From: Pasteurella sp049670895
GTDB taxonomy: Bacteria; Pseudomonadota; Gammaproteobacteria; Enterobacterales; Pasteurellaceae
Length of the DNA stretch: 64,000 nt
Assembly: GCF_049670895.1 (NCBI RefSeq)
Contig: NZ_CP187170.1
Strand: one strand, 5' to 3'
The notes beneath the pieces were generated by a model. The model saw nothing but the letters and a program-made list of their open reading frames with translations. It was not told the DNA's origin and ran no database searches. Shown in pieces: positions 32,352 through 41,773 of the stretch. Each line of letters starts with the position of its first letter. Position 1 is the first letter of the stretch. A program made the translations under genes and the position numbers.

Positions 32352-34352
32352 CTAGATTTCTGCTAATAATTCGGCTACTTCTGATGATAGTGCACGCATT
32401 TCAGTCAAAATTTCATTGGGGTGGCGGGGCTGTTCAAATTGGTAAAAATAGCGATTAAAGTTGATTTCATAGCCCACTTTGCCTAAGGCCTTATCTTTTT
32501 GATCTTTGTCATCGGGATCGATCACGGCATCAGGTGTGTGAGGCAACACTTCTGTTTTTAAATACTCGTGAATATCTTGGTTAAGTGGTACTCGTTCAAA
32601 ATCACTTAAGTCAGGATCAAACTGTATCACACCATCTAAAATCACAGGTGGGGCATTCGAGTCTTTTACACCAAATGATTTAATAAGGCTGTTCTTGATG
32701 CCTTTGGTCATTCTTGGCACAGGGATCAACGCAATAATTTGGTTAATAAAATGCTCAAAAGACCAATTACCAAAATGGGAAATTAAGAAATGTTCTACTG
32801 CACTTTGACTTTCAGTGGAAAGTTTTTGGAATTCTTTACTGCTTTTAAATTGTTCAAGAGTGGTTTGATTGAGTTGTATCACGCAACGCAATGGACGTTG
32901 CACTTTGATTTTACGATAGCCAAATTCTTGGTAATCAAAAATTTTGCTGATGTCTGATTGCTCAAAATCCGCATAAATTTGGCAAATTTTATGTATTGCC
33001 TCTTCGTCAATATACTTCGATTTTTTCCCTTCATTTTTACGCATGGAAGAAGCCATGGCGGTGGCGTCAATCAGTTGCACTTTGCCTTGACGTTGTGGTT
33101 CTTTGCGGTTTGAAATTAGCCAAATATAAGTGCCAATACCTGTACGGAAGAAAATATCTGTCGGCAAAGCGATAATGGCTTCAAGCAAGTCATTTTCTAA
33201 AATAAAACGGCGGATTTCACTTTCACCTGAACCTGCATCACCGTTAAATAAAGGCGAGCCAGACAGTACAATGGCACCACGCCCACCACCATTTTCGGGT
33301 GATTCTAATTTCGATACTAAGTTTTGTAAAAACAGCATCGAACCATCGCCTACGTTAGGCAAACCAGCGGAAAAGCGTTGTCCTAGCTTGGTTTCTTTTT
33401 TTACTGCTTCTGCATCTTTTCCCCAGCTCATTCCAAACGGAGGATTAGAACATTGATAATGAAAACGGTGACCAGAAAATTGATCATTAGATAAGGTGCT
33501 ACCTAATTTAATATTTGCAGAGAGATCTCGACTTGGATCATTTTCTAAATGTTTTAACAACATATTACCCAAAGCGACGGCATAAGTTTCAGGTTGTAAC
33601 TCTTGCCCATATGGAACAAGGGTCGGTGCAATTTTGTCTTGTTGCTTGAAACCTCCTATATAATTCATCATGTCAGTTAAAAAGCCTGCTGTACCGCAAG
33701 TTTGATCATAGAGCGTACGGATCAAACCTTGTTTTTGCTCAAAAAGTTTGTCATCAGGGGAAAGGAGTAAGGCCGTAGCAAGGTGAACAATATCACGAGG
33801 GGTCATAAAGTCTTCCGCCCCGGTACCGACTTCAGAACCAAATTTTGCAATCAAATGTTCATACACATTACTCATTGTGCGATCAGGCACCACATTGGGA
33901 TGTAAATCAATCTTGGCAAAATTTTGGCAAATTTTAAACAGTAAATTAGCTTTATCTAGGCGGGCAATTATTGTGCTAAACCCAAAATTATTAAAAATAG
34001 CTTGAGCATTTGGAGAAAATTGGCTGATATAATCTTCTAAGTTCGATAAAGTTTGTGTTGCCCCGAGATTAGCAAGATTATACTGAGAAAGATTATAAAA
34101 TGGGTGTTGACTTGCTTCTTTAAGTAATAAATCAAGGCTGTCTAGTGGTAAATCTTTGTAGGTTTGTGCCGTTTCTAAAACTGCTTGGTGAGTTTCTTCA
34201 AGGACACACTCCAAACGACGGAGTACAGTAAAAGGTAAAATAATCTTACCCATATCGGTATGTGGAAAATCACCCCATAAATCATTCGCATTTTTCCAAA
34301 TAAAACTCGCTAGGGTACTGTCGTAGTTTGTATTCATGTCTATTTTATTCAT
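32352..34352 (-). CDS. hsdM: Type I restriction-modification methyltransferase subunit HsdM
   Basis: The N6-adenine DNA methyltransferase subunit that modifies host DNA and forms the core of the restriction complex. The 666 residues have an N-terminal HsdM helical bundle (about 10-150) and the SAM-binding motif QTCGTAGFL (about 217-225, the CGTAGF form of FxGxG). The catalytic NPPF tetrad is at 303-306. A C-terminal extension (about 450-666) is longer than in EcoKI HsdM and fits the HsdM subfamily with DUF3658-free tails. AAGGTGA precedes the ATG at 34352. It is first in the minus-strand locus. There are no exact uptake sequences in the gene. Confidence 0.94.
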   Translation of the reverse strand: MNKIDMNTNYDSTLASFIWKNANDLWGDFPHTDMGKIILPFTVLRRLECVLEETHQAVLETAQTYKDLPLDSLDLLLKEASQHPFYNLSQYNLANLGATQTLSNLEDYISQFSPNAQAIFNNFGFSTIIARLDKANLLFKICQNFAKIDLHPNVVPDRTMSNVYEHLIAKFGSEVGTGAEDFMTPRDIVHLATALLLSPDDKLFEQKQGLIRTLYDQTCGTAGFLTDMMNYIGGFKQQDKIAPTLVPYGQELQPETYAVALGNMLLKHLENDPSRDLSANIKLGSTLSNDQFSGHRFHYQCSNPPFGMSWGKDAEAVKKETKLGQRFSAGLPNVGDGSMLFLQNLVSKLESPENGGGRGAIVLSGSPLFNGDAGSGESEIRRFILENDLLEAIIALPTDIFFRTGIGTYIWLISNRKEPQRQGKVQLIDATAMASSMRKNEGKKSKYIDEEAIHKICQIYADFEQSDISKIFDYQEFGYRKIKVQRPLRCVIQLNQTTLEQFKSSKEFQKLSTESQSAVEHFLISHFGNWSFEHFINQIIALIPVPRMTKGIKNSLIKSFGVKDSNAPPVILDGVIQFDPDLSDFERVPLNQDIHEYLKTEVLPHTPDAVIDPDDKDQKDKALGKVGYEINFNRYFYQFEQPRHPNEILTEMRALSSEVAELLAEI

Positions 34353-34481
34353 TTATTACTTCACCTTTTTAAATACATTTGTTACTAAAGCTAATCCACT
34401 TTAGTCATCGTAAAAATGACGTTTATATTAAAGCGTAAAAATAAGTTGGCAATATAAAATTAGTCCATTATCTCTTTTTCA

Positions 34482-34512
34482 CCCTTGATCTTTCCCATTT
34501 CATCGCCATATA
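34482..34512 (+). promoter_or_regulatory. Sigma-32-type promoter for hslVU
   Basis: CCCTTGAT (34482-34489) resembles the heat-shock -35 and CGCCATAT (34504-34511) the -10, in the usual spacing range. It ends about 35 bp before the hslV ATG. Confidence 0.65.
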
Positions 34513-34546
34513 GTGCTTTATTATTTGCAATAACAAAGGATACGAA

Positions 34547-35077
34547 ATGACAACGATTGTAAGTGTTCGCCGTAATGGTCATGTTGTGGTCGGCGGTGAT
34601 GGTCAGGTTTCATTAGGCAACACCGTGATGAAAGGTAATGCCCGTAAAGTGCGTCGTTTATACAATGGCAAAGTGTTAGCAGGGTTTGCGGGGGGCACGG
34701 CTGATGCTTTTACGTTATTTGAATTATTTGAGCGTAAGTTGGAAATGCATCAAGGGCATTTGTTAAAAAGTGCGGTGGAATTGGCGAAAGATTGGCGTAC
34801 CGACCGTGCTTTACGCAAACTTGAAGCGATGTTGATTGTGGCTGATGAGAAAGAAAGTTTAATTATCACGGGGATTGGTGATGTGGTGCAACCTGAAGAA
34901 GACCAAATTTTAGCCATTGGTTCAGGTGGCAACTTTGCCCTTTCTGCGGCACGTGCATTAGTGGAAAATACGGATTTATCTGCCCGTGAGATTGTGGAAA
35001 AATCTTTAAAAATTGCGGGTGATATTTGTGTTTACACCAACACCCATTTTACGATTGAAGAATTACCTAATAGTTAG
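34547..35077 (+). CDS. hslV: ATP-dependent protease peptidase subunit HslV (ClpQ)
   Basis: The proteasome-like core of the HslUV heat-shock protease, a double hexamer in the cytosol. After removal of the initiator Met the catalytic residue is the threonine of TTIVSVRRNG. Also visible are GGDGQVSLGNTVMKG (about 17-31, with the catalytic-site lysine), AGFAGGTADAF and IGSGGNFALSAARAL. The length of 176 equals E. coli HslV. AAAGGAT precedes the ATG. hslU follows 15 nt after the stop. A sigma-32-like promoter lies upstream, and rpoH is at 12.9 kb. Confidence 0.97.
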   Translation: MTTIVSVRRNGHVVVGGDGQVSLGNTVMKGNARKVRRLYNGKVLAGFAGGTADAFTLFELFERKLEMHQGHLLKSAVELAKDWRTDRALRKLEAMLIVADEKESLIITGIGDVVQPEEDQILAIGSGGNFALSAARALVENTDLSAREIVEKSLKIAGDICVYTNTHFTIEELPNS

Positions 35078-35092
35078 GTCAGAGGAGTAAAC

Positions 35093-36424
35093 ATGTCTGA
35101 GATGACCCCAAGAGAAATTGTCTCTGAATTGGATCAACATATTATTGGGCAAGCCGATGCGAAAAGAGCGGTGGCGATTGCCTTGCGAAATCGTTGGCGA
35201 AGAATGCAATTACAAGAACCGTTACGCCACGAAGTCACGCCGAAAAATATTTTAATGATCGGTCCAACAGGGGTGGGAAAAACGGAAATCGCTCGCCGTT
35301 TAGCCAAACTTGCCAATGCCCCTTTTATTAAAGTGGAAGCCACGAAATTTACCGAGGTGGGTTATGTGGGGAAAGAGGTGGATTCCATTATTCGTGATTT
35401 AACCGACAGTGCGATGAAGCTAGTTCGTCAAACTGAAATCGAAAAAAATCGCTTCAGAGCAGAAGAAGTGGCTGAAGATCGTATTTTAGATGCTTTACTG
35501 CCACCTGCAAAAAATCAGTGGGGGCAGGTGGAATCAACGGATAACAATACTGCCACTCGTCAAGTTTTTCGCAAAAAATTGCGTGAAGGGCAATTAGACG
35601 ATAAAGAAATTGATATTGATGTTGCTGCACCTTCTATGGGGGTGGAAATTATGGCACCGCCGGGCATGGAAGAAATGACGAGCCAGTTGCAATCCATGTT
35701 CCAGAATCTTTCCAGCGGACAAACCAAAAAACGCAAAATGAAAATTAAAGATGCGTTAAAAACCTTGATTGATGATGAAGCCGCAAAACTGATTAACCCT
35801 GAAGAGTTGAAGCAAAAAGCCATTGATGCGGTGGAACAAAACGGGATTGTGTTCATCGATGAAATCGACAAAATCTGTAAAAAAGGCGAATACAGCGGTG
35901 CCGATGTGTCTCGTGAAGGGGTGCAACGTGATTTACTTCCATTAGTGGAAGGCACAACGGTCAGCACCAAGCATGGTATGGTGAAAACCGATCATATTTT
36001 GTTTATTGCCTCTGGGGCATTCCAAGTGGCTCGCCCTTCAGATTTAATCCCTGAATTGCAAGGTCGTTTACCTATTCGTGTGGAATTATCGGCATTAAGT
36101 GCGGTGGATTTTGAACGCATTTTAACCGAACCAAACGCTTCTTTAACGGAACAATATAAAGCCTTGATGGCAACAGAAGGGGTGAATATTGAGTTTAGTG
36201 AAGGGTCGATTAAGAAAATTGCCGAAGCGGCATTCCGTGTGAATGAAAAAACCGAAAATATCGGTGCCCGTCGCTTACACACCGTAATGGAGCGTTTAAT
36301 GGATAAAATTTCCTTTAATGCGAGTGAAATGAACGGTCAAGTGGTGACGATTGATGAAGCCTATGTGTTAGAGGCTTTAGGTGAAGTGGTCGAAAATGAA
36401 GATTTAAGCCGTTTTATTCTCTAA
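35093..36424 (+). CDS. hslU: ATP-dependent protease ATPase subunit HslU (ClpY)
   Basis: The AAA+ unfoldase ring that feeds substrates to HslV. The 443 residues show Walker A GPTGVGKTEI (about 60-69), the pore motif region TEVGYVGKEVD (GYVG, about 90-93), an inserted I-domain (about 110-240), Walker B VFIDEIDKIC, and sensor II in NIGARRLHTVMERL. The C-terminal LSRFIL tail inserts into HslV to activate it. The length matches E. coli (443). AGAGGAG precedes the ATG. A perfect uptake-sequence hairpin terminator follows. Confidence 0.97.
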   Translation: MSEMTPREIVSELDQHIIGQADAKRAVAIALRNRWRRMQLQEPLRHEVTPKNILMIGPTGVGKTEIARRLAKLANAPFIKVEATKFTEVGYVGKEVDSIIRDLTDSAMKLVRQTEIEKNRFRAEEVAEDRILDALLPPAKNQWGQVESTDNNTATRQVFRKKLREGQLDDKEIDIDVAAPSMGVEIMAPPGMEEMTSQLQSMFQNLSSGQTKKRKMKIKDALKTLIDDEAAKLINPEELKQKAIDAVEQNGIVFIDEIDKICKKGEYSGADVSREGVQRDLLPLVEGTTVSTKHGMVKTDHILFIASGAFQVARPSDLIPELQGRLPIRVELSALSAVDFERILTEPNASLTEQYKALMATEGVNIEFSEGSIKKIAEAAFRVNEKTENIGARRLHTVMERLMDKISFNASEMNGQVVTIDEAYVLEALGEVVENEDLSRFIL

Positions 36425-36445
36425 TACAAAACTTTTTTAAAACAG

Positions 36446-36484
36446 ACCGCACTTTATCCAACCCGATAAAGTGCGGTTTATTTT
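36446..36484 (+). terminator. Uptake-sequence-pair terminator after hslU
   Basis: ACCGCACTTTATC and GATAAAGTGCGGT form a perfect 13-bp stem around a 6-nt loop, followed by TTATTTTT. Both arms are exact uptake sequences. Confidence 0.85.
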
Positions 36485-36496
36485 TGGTGTTTATTT

Positions 36497-36527
36497 GAGT
36501 AAAAAATGCCACAACGAGGTTGTGGCA
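36497..36527 (-). terminator. Terminator after the ZnuD-like gene
   Basis: TGCCACAAC and GTTGTGGCA form a 9-bp stem with a GAG loop. On the minus strand the stem is followed by T6. Confidence 0.8.
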
Positions 36528-36543
36528 AAGGATTGGACATCAG

Positions 36544-38946
36544 TTAAAAATGGACAGCGACACCCATCGTGAAATTACGCCCCATTTGTGGCACAAAAGG
36601 TAGGAATGAGGTGTGTGAATAAATTTTACGATTTAATAGGTTGTTGGCTTGTAGAAAAACTTGGTAATCCACTCCCGCCCAGCGACGAGCATAATCGATG
36701 CCCATATTCAGTAAGCTGTATGCTGAGGTTGGGTTTTCCAATTTTGCCACCTTATTTTGTTGATAAACATAGGTATATTCCAGTGAACCAGAGAGATTTT
36801 CCGTCATCTTCATGTGGGTGCGAAAACCTAAACGAGCAGGTGGTACTCTAGGTGCATTTTGGTCAGGTTGTGGCACGGGTTCTAAGGTGCTGGTGACATG
36901 ATGGATAATATAAGTGGGTGGTAGATCCTGTAATTTTCCACGCACATAATCGCCGAAGATCCCCATGCTGAGATCGGGGGTAAAGGCATAATCAATCCGT
37001 CCTTCTGCCCCATAATATTGGGCTTTGGATTGATTGTAGCGATTTAAGGATAAGTTTCCCGCTTTATTTAAGGTTTGATTAAAAATGCGGTTTTTAAAAT
37101 CGTTATAGTAAAGATTGACTTTGTAGCTTAGTTTTTCGCCAAGATAAGCGATGCCTAGCTCGAAGTTGTCCGAGATCTCTTTTTTCAGATCACGGTTGCC
37201 ATGCTCAAAAGAGACTGTGGCAAGATGTTTACCGTGATAATACAGCTCCATCGGGGTGGGGTGGCGTTCATTGTGGGAATACAGCAAAGACAAGGTATAA
37301 TCAGGCGTGAAATTCCAACTGACTGCCCCAGAATAAGAGGTGGCTCGTGCATTGTAATTGCCAAAATCAGGGGCGGGATAACTGTTTGGTTTACAGGTAA
37401 ACGGGCTGTAGAAGAAACTGTTTTTGTCGCACCCTTCCATTCTTTCTTTGATTTTAAACACTCGTTGACGATCATATTCGATATCAATACGTTGTTTTTC
37501 TGTTCGCACGCCGACTTCAAAAATTGTGTCTTTCCAACGTAATTGTTCAATGGCAAAAAAGCTGGTTTGTGCCTGGGTATTTTCGATCAATGCCCAAAGT
37601 TTACGATCGCCTTCTTTGATTTTTGAGGGATCACGTTTCTTTTGTTTATGGCAAGGATCGGTGGCATTGTTGGAGCAAGGGGCTATGCGAGGAATATTCG
37701 CACTGCTTGTTTGTGTTTGATATTGTGCTCCAATCACACCGCTGAACCCTGCAATTGGGGTATGGAAAAGTTCTAAACGGACGTTATAGCCATTGTTTTT
37801 GAAGAGATTAACGGGAATATTGCCATCTTTTTCATCATGACGATAACGTGTTTCAGAATAACTGAATTTGAGTTTATCAATGCCTTTCATCGGTTGATTT
37901 AACTCGGCACGAACATCGTAGCGTTTGGCATGGGAATCAACAATAGGACCAGCAATGCTCGGGTCATGATCATGACCGTAAGGGTGGTTATGGTCGTGTT
38001 TTGGATCACGTTCGTGATTTGAAGCACAATGGAAATGGGTATTGACGAGATCCGTATCTCGCATTAAATGAGGATAAAGCCCTAAGTAATAATTATTGCG
38101 GATATTCCCACCCCAAATATGGGATTCGCAGCTGTCGAGTTGGTGGTTATGACCGGGTAAACCGTATTTTTCATGGCGTAAATTATAGGCAAAACCTAGG
38201 TAGCCACGCTCACCAATAAAGGAAATGCCATAGTTGCCCGCATAGGTGTTGTTTTGTGTATCGGGAACAGCGTGTAGCGGTTGCCCTAGGTTAAATTGTG
38301 GCACATGATAAGGATTTGAATCACGCCATAATTGTTCAGCACGCAAGGCAATGTGTTTGCCTAAACCGAGGGTGATAGCACCGCTCATCAATTTTTCATT
38401 GTTATTGGTGTTATAACGGCTGTTGAGATCGATCTCATAGCCTTTTTGGGGCATATGAGTGGGAATGCGATGATCAATCACGTTGATCACCCCTGCGGGT
38501 GAAGCATTGGCATATAACAAGGTTGAAGCACCACGCACAATTTCCACTTGTTCTGCCAATAAGGTATCAACGCCAATGGCGTGATCAGGCGAAAGGTTTG
38601 ACATATCAATCACATCTGAACCATTTTGTAGAATTTTCAATCGAACACCTTCTTGCCCTCGCACCACGGGGGCACTGGCTCCGCCCCCAAAAGGGTTACT
38701 GTGTACACTTAATTCATTGGCAAGGGCATTGCCTAAGGTGCTGGAGCGACGTTGCAGTGTTTTTTTATCGACAACAATATCATTGGGCTTCGCTGTGCCA
38801 GATAAAGGATCGCTCGTAAAGCGAGCAGTACGGCTTGTTACACTAATTTCATCAAGGGAAATCACGTTTTCATGGCTGGTGTTGGCGAGGCTGGGTGCTG
38901 TGGCGAGCACGGTCATCACAAAGTAGGAAATGGGTTTAAATTGCAT
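36544..38946 (-). CDS. ZnuD-like TonB-dependent receptor (probable zinc/heme uptake)
   Basis: An 800-residue outer-membrane TonB receptor resembling neisserial ZnuD. There is a signal peptide (cleavage near SLANTS), a TonB-box-like ISLDEISVTS, and a plug with VRGQEGVRLKILQNG and EIVRGASTLLYANASPAGVINV. A barrel ends in aromatic VAVHF. A His/Asp-rich extracellular loop around residues 305-330 (HFHCASNH, HDHNHPYGHDHD) and the HNHQLDSC segment near 270 suggest metal capture. Cysteines in several loops could form disulfides. The start at 38946 lacks a strong ribosome site. No obvious Zur or Fur box was recognised upstream. Zinc specificity is inferred from the loop. Confidence 0.85.
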   Translation of the reverse strand: MQFKPISYFVMTVLATAPSLANTSHENVISLDEISVTSRTARFTSDPLSGTAKPNDIVVDKKTLQRRSSTLGNALANELSVHSNPFGGGASAPVVRGQEGVRLKILQNGSDVIDMSNLSPDHAIGVDTLLAEQVEIVRGASTLLYANASPAGVINVIDHRIPTHMPQKGYEIDLNSRYNTNNNEKLMSGAITLGLGKHIALRAEQLWRDSNPYHVPQFNLGQPLHAVPDTQNNTYAGNYGISFIGERGYLGFAYNLRHEKYGLPGHNHQLDSCESHIWGGNIRNNYYLGLYPHLMRDTDLVNTHFHCASNHERDPKHDHNHPYGHDHDPSIAGPIVDSHAKRYDVRAELNQPMKGIDKLKFSYSETRYRHDEKDGNIPVNLFKNNGYNVRLELFHTPIAGFSGVIGAQYQTQTSSANIPRIAPCSNNATDPCHKQKKRDPSKIKEGDRKLWALIENTQAQTSFFAIEQLRWKDTIFEVGVRTEKQRIDIEYDRQRVFKIKERMEGCDKNSFFYSPFTCKPNSYPAPDFGNYNARATSYSGAVSWNFTPDYTLSLLYSHNERHPTPMELYYHGKHLATVSFEHGNRDLKKEISDNFELGIAYLGEKLSYKVNLYYNDFKNRIFNQTLNKAGNLSLNRYNQSKAQYYGAEGRIDYAFTPDLSMGIFGDYVRGKLQDLPPTYIIHHVTSTLEPVPQPDQNAPRVPPARLGFRTHMKMTENLSGSLEYTYVYQQNKVAKLENPTSAYSLLNMGIDYARRWAGVDYQVFLQANNLLNRKIYSHTSFLPFVPQMGRNFTMGVAVHF

Positions 38947-39230
38947 ATGGCACCTTAGTGAAGTCTACGAAATCAAGAAAAGGGAATGATGGTTAAAAAG
39001 AGCGTGATGGAAAATTAATGTCGCACTTTTTCACTCTTACTTATTTTTCATTAAAAAATAAGTGAAGATACTACGTGGATTTTTGTGAAAAGAAAAGCAG
39101 AATTTGCTTTATTTATGAACAATATCTTGTTGAATCGGAAGTGATAGAGAAAAGTTTTTTAAAACAGACCGCACTTTTCAGCAATAAATATCATCCACAA
39201 ATTTCATCAACAAGGCGGTAGCGAGGATAT
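38947..39230. other. Intergenic region between the ZnuD-like gene and cysE
   Basis: Part of a 353-bp gap. It contains an inverted repeat ACTTATTTTT / AAAAATAAGT around 39039-39063 that could be an operator or a weak terminator, and one extended uptake sequence at 39168-39176 with the downstream AT-rich tail. No coding frame or RNA gene was recognised. The promoter of the ZnuD-like gene must lie here. Confidence 0.4.
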
Positions 39231-39262
39231 AAAAAGGCGAGCAAGTGAATTGCACGCCTTTT
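39231..39262. terminator. Terminator after cysE
   Basis: AAAAGGCG and CGCCTTTT enclose an inner GCAA/TTGC pairing. The minus strand reads CGCCTTTTTAT after the stem. It lies 40 bp past the cysE stop. Confidence 0.7.
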
Positions 39263-39299
39263 AATAGGTATAAGCAGATGTGAGAGATACTTAAGCCGC

Positions 39300-40100
39300 T
39301 TAAATGTTCAAGGAAAAATCGTCGCTGTCATTGAAATATTGGTTCATTTCAAAGGCAGGTTTGGCGGCTTTATCTTGCCCAATGACTCGAGCAGGCACGC
39401 CAGCAGCGGTGGCATATTCTGGCACGGGTTGCAAGACAACGGAATTTGCCCCAATTTTGGCATAACGTCCCACTTCAATATTACCCAAAATTTTGGCACC
39501 TGCCCCAATCATAACCCCTTCCCGCACTTTCGGGTGGCGATCGCCACATTCTTTTCCTGTTCCCCCTAAGGTGACCCCTTGGAGAATAGACACATCGTCT
39601 TCAATGACGGAGGTTTCCCCCACCACAATGCCTGTGGCATGGTCAAACATGATGCCACAACCAATACGGGCTGCAGGGTGAATGTCCACATCAAAGGCGA
39701 CGGAAATTTGGTTTTGCAAATAAATGGCTAAGGCTTTACGTTGCTGTTGCCATAAATAATGGGTGATGCGATAACTTTGTAAGGCATGATAGCCTTTTAA
39801 GTAAAGCAAGGGGGTTGTCCACAATTCTACGGCGGGATCGCGTTGACGTACTGCTCGAATATCGCATGCGGCACTGTCAATAATGTTGGGTTGTGCGTGA
39901 TAGGCTTCTTCAATAATTTCCCGCAAGGCAATGGCAGGCATAATGGGGTTTGCCAATTTATTCGCTAATATGTAGCTTAATGCACTACCTAAATTATGGT
40001 GTTTTAAAATGGTGGCATGGAAAAAGCTTGCCAACATGGGCTCATTTTCCACTAATTCTTTGGCTTCCTGACGAAGATAATTCCAGACTTCTATCGGCAT
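39300..40100 (-). CDS. cysE: Serine O-acetyltransferase CysE
   Basis: Makes O-acetylserine from serine and acetyl-CoA, the entry step of cysteine synthesis. The 266 residues have an N-terminal helical domain (about 1-140) followed by a left-handed beta-helix of hexapeptide repeats: IHPAARIGCGIMFDHATGIVVGE in short blocks, the catalytic His in FDHATG, and LQGVTLGGTGK. The C-terminal tail ends in NI; the terminal Ile typically docks on the sulfhydrylase CysK. It follows gpsA by 20 nt as in the E. coli secB-gpsA-cysE order. Confidence 0.96.
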   Translation of the reverse strand: MPIEVWNYLRQEAKELVENEPMLASFFHATILKHHNLGSALSYILANKLANPIMPAIALREIIEEAYHAQPNIIDSAACDIRAVRQRDPAVELWTTPLLYLKGYHALQSYRITHYLWQQQRKALAIYLQNQISVAFDVDIHPAARIGCGIMFDHATGIVVGETSVIEDDVSILQGVTLGGTGKECGDRHPKVREGVMIGAGAKILGNIEVGRYAKIGANSVVLQPVPEYATAAGVPARVIGQDKAAKPAFEMNQYFNDSDDFSLNI

Positions 40101-40120
40101 GGTAGACCCTCTACTTCCTT

Positions 40121-41134
40121 TTATTCTCCTTTACGTTCACGAGCGAGCAAACTCGCCGCAACATCCTGTGCATTTTTACCACAGAACAACACTTGGTAAA
40201 CCTGCTCGGTAATCGGCATTTCGATTCCTTGTCGTTGTGCGAGTAAATACGCCTCTTTGGCGTTATAAAAACCTTCCACAACTTGACCAATATTATCCAT
40301 GGCGATTTGTGTAGTAAAGCCCTGTCCTAACATAATGCCAAAACGGCGGTTGCGAGATTGGTCATCGGTACAGGTTAGCACTAAATCACCCAAGCCAGAC
40401 ATCCCCATAAAGGTATTGGGATTTGCCCCTAAAGACGCCCCTAAGCGACTGATTTCGGCAATGCCTCGTGTGATGAGGGCGGTTCTTGCATTGGCACCAA
40501 ATCCCATGCCATCTGACATCCCTGCACTAATGGCAATCACGTTTTTAATCGCACCGCCTAATTGTACGCCAATCATATCGTGATTGATATACACCCGAAA
40601 ATGCTTGCTGCAATGAATTCGGGCTTGAAATTCCAGTGCAAATTGCTCGTTATTTGAGGCCAATGCAATGGCGGTAGGTAAACCTGCGGCCAATTCTTTT
40701 GCAAACGTCGGACCAGATAAGACCGCTAAGGGATATTGGGTACCGAGTTTTTCTTCAATGACTTCTTGTAATAAACGTCCTGTATCCCGTTCAAGCCCTT
40801 TGGTTGCCCATGCAATACGATGATCAGGTCGTAAATAAGGCTTAATACGATCAATGACTTCAGCGAAGACATGGCTAGGCACCACAATTAAAAGATCACG
40901 TGATTGGCTTAAGGCTTGTGCGAGATCGGCTTCAAGGTGTAAGGCATCAGGGAAAGGGATATTGGGTAAAAACGCATGATTTTGGCGTTCTTCACTTAAA
41001 CGCTGTATATGGTTTGGGTCATGTCCCCATAAGTAGGTTGGAAATCCATTACGGGAGAAAGCAATGGCTAACGCCGTACCGTAAGAGCCTGCACCAAGTA
41101 CAGTAATAGGGGAGGTTGCAACAGTCGTATTCAT
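40121..41134 (-). CDS. gpsA: Glycerol-3-phosphate dehydrogenase [NAD(P)+] GpsA
   Basis: Reduces dihydroxyacetone phosphate to sn-glycerol 3-phosphate for phospholipid synthesis. The 337 residues show the N-terminal Rossmann motif VLGAGSYGTALA (about 13-24), VPSHVF, the LSGPTFAKELA segment, and the catalytic-region GGAIKNVIAISAGMSDG (about 193-209). GLGDLVLTCTDDQSRNRRFG lies further on. The start at 41134 gives the extra short N-terminus MNTTVATSPI. secB lies 100 bp upstream, but a strong hairpin separates them, so gpsA may have its own promoter. Confidence 0.96.
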   Translation of the reverse strand: MNTTVATSPITVLGAGSYGTALAIAFSRNGFPTYLWGHDPNHIQRLSEERQNHAFLPNIPFPDALHLEADLAQALSQSRDLLIVVPSHVFAEVIDRIKPYLRPDHRIAWATKGLERDTGRLLQEVIEEKLGTQYPLAVLSGPTFAKELAAGLPTAIALASNNEQFALEFQARIHCSKHFRVYINHDMIGVQLGGAIKNVIAISAGMSDGMGFGANARTALITRGIAEISRLGASLGANPNTFMGMSGLGDLVLTCTDDQSRNRRFGIMLGQGFTTQIAMDNIGQVVEGFYNAKEAYLLAQRQGIEMPITEQVYQVLFCGKNAQDVAASLLARERKGE

Positions 41135-41192
41135 TTTAGTCTCCGAAAAGATAGTGGAATGCGTGAGAATACGCTACTCAATTGTGCGATGA

Positions 41193-41224
41193 TAAAATTT
41201 CGCTCTCAATAATGAGAGCGAAAT
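41193..41224 (-). terminator. Terminator after secB
   Basis: ATTTCGCTCTCA and TGAGAGCGAAAT form a perfect 12-bp stem with a 4-nt loop. On the minus strand it is followed by TTTATC. It lies 11 bp past the secB stop, before gpsA. Confidence 0.75.
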
Positions 41225-41234
41225 AATAGCATGA

Positions 41235-41756
41235 TTAATGTACGTCTTTTTCTTTATTGTCTTCTGTGGAATCGGCTGAATTTTCAGCTTGTTCTTGACG
41301 TTGTAAATAATCCATAAACAAGGCATCGAAGTTTACAGGAGCAAGATTTAATGCCGGGAAGGTGCCACGGTTGACTAAACTTGCCACTAATTCACGAGCA
41401 TAAGGGAAAAGCATATTTGGGCATTGTGAGGTTAAGCAATGTGCCATTTGCATATCTTCTAACCCGCTGATGGTGAAGACACCTGCTTGTTTCACTTCAC
41501 AAATGAAGGCAACATCGCCAGAATCTTCTAATGTGGTTTCCACGGAGATATTTAAGCAAACTTCGTATAAGTCTTCGCCCACTTGTTTGGCTTCGGTGCT
41601 TAAATCAAAACCTAATTTAGGTTTCCATTCTTGTTGGAAAATATGTGGTAGATTCGGTGCTTCAAAAGACACGTCTTTCACATAAATACGTTGAATTTGT
41701 AATACGGGTTGAACGTCTTGTTCTTCAGTCGCTACAGCGTTATTTTCTTCAGCCAT
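41235..41756 (-). CDS. secB: Protein-export chaperone SecB
   Basis: A tetrameric cytosolic chaperone that holds preproteins unfolded and hands them to SecA. The 173 residues show IQRIYVKDVSFEAPN (about 22-36), the PHIFQQEWKP segment, and the C-terminal half with CPNMLFPYARELVASLVNRG followed by FPALNLAPVNF. The tail is acidic (Glu/Asp-rich to the end), and the N-terminus is extended relative to E. coli (155 residues). It follows the rhodanese gene by 17 nt. In E. coli grxC lies between these two genes; here it is absent. Confidence 0.96.
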   Translation of the reverse strand: MAEENNAVATEEQDVQPVLQIQRIYVKDVSFEAPNLPHIFQQEWKPKLGFDLSTEAKQVGEDLYEVCLNISVETTLEDSGDVAFICEVKQAGVFTISGLEDMQMAHCLTSQCPNMLFPYARELVASLVNRGTFPALNLAPVNFDALFMDYLQRQEQAENSADSTEDNKEKDVH

Positions 41757-41773
41757 TTTTTCATCCTTATGAT

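Noticed and set aside
26590..34352. Prophage or integrative element carrying the hsd locus
   Set aside because: No integrase, no attachment repeats and no phage genes; only a 7-bp inverted repeat at one border.
36588..37720. Several plus-strand frames antisense to the ZnuD-like receptor gene
   Set aside because: They follow the codon periodicity of the receptor gene on the other strand and have no start signals.
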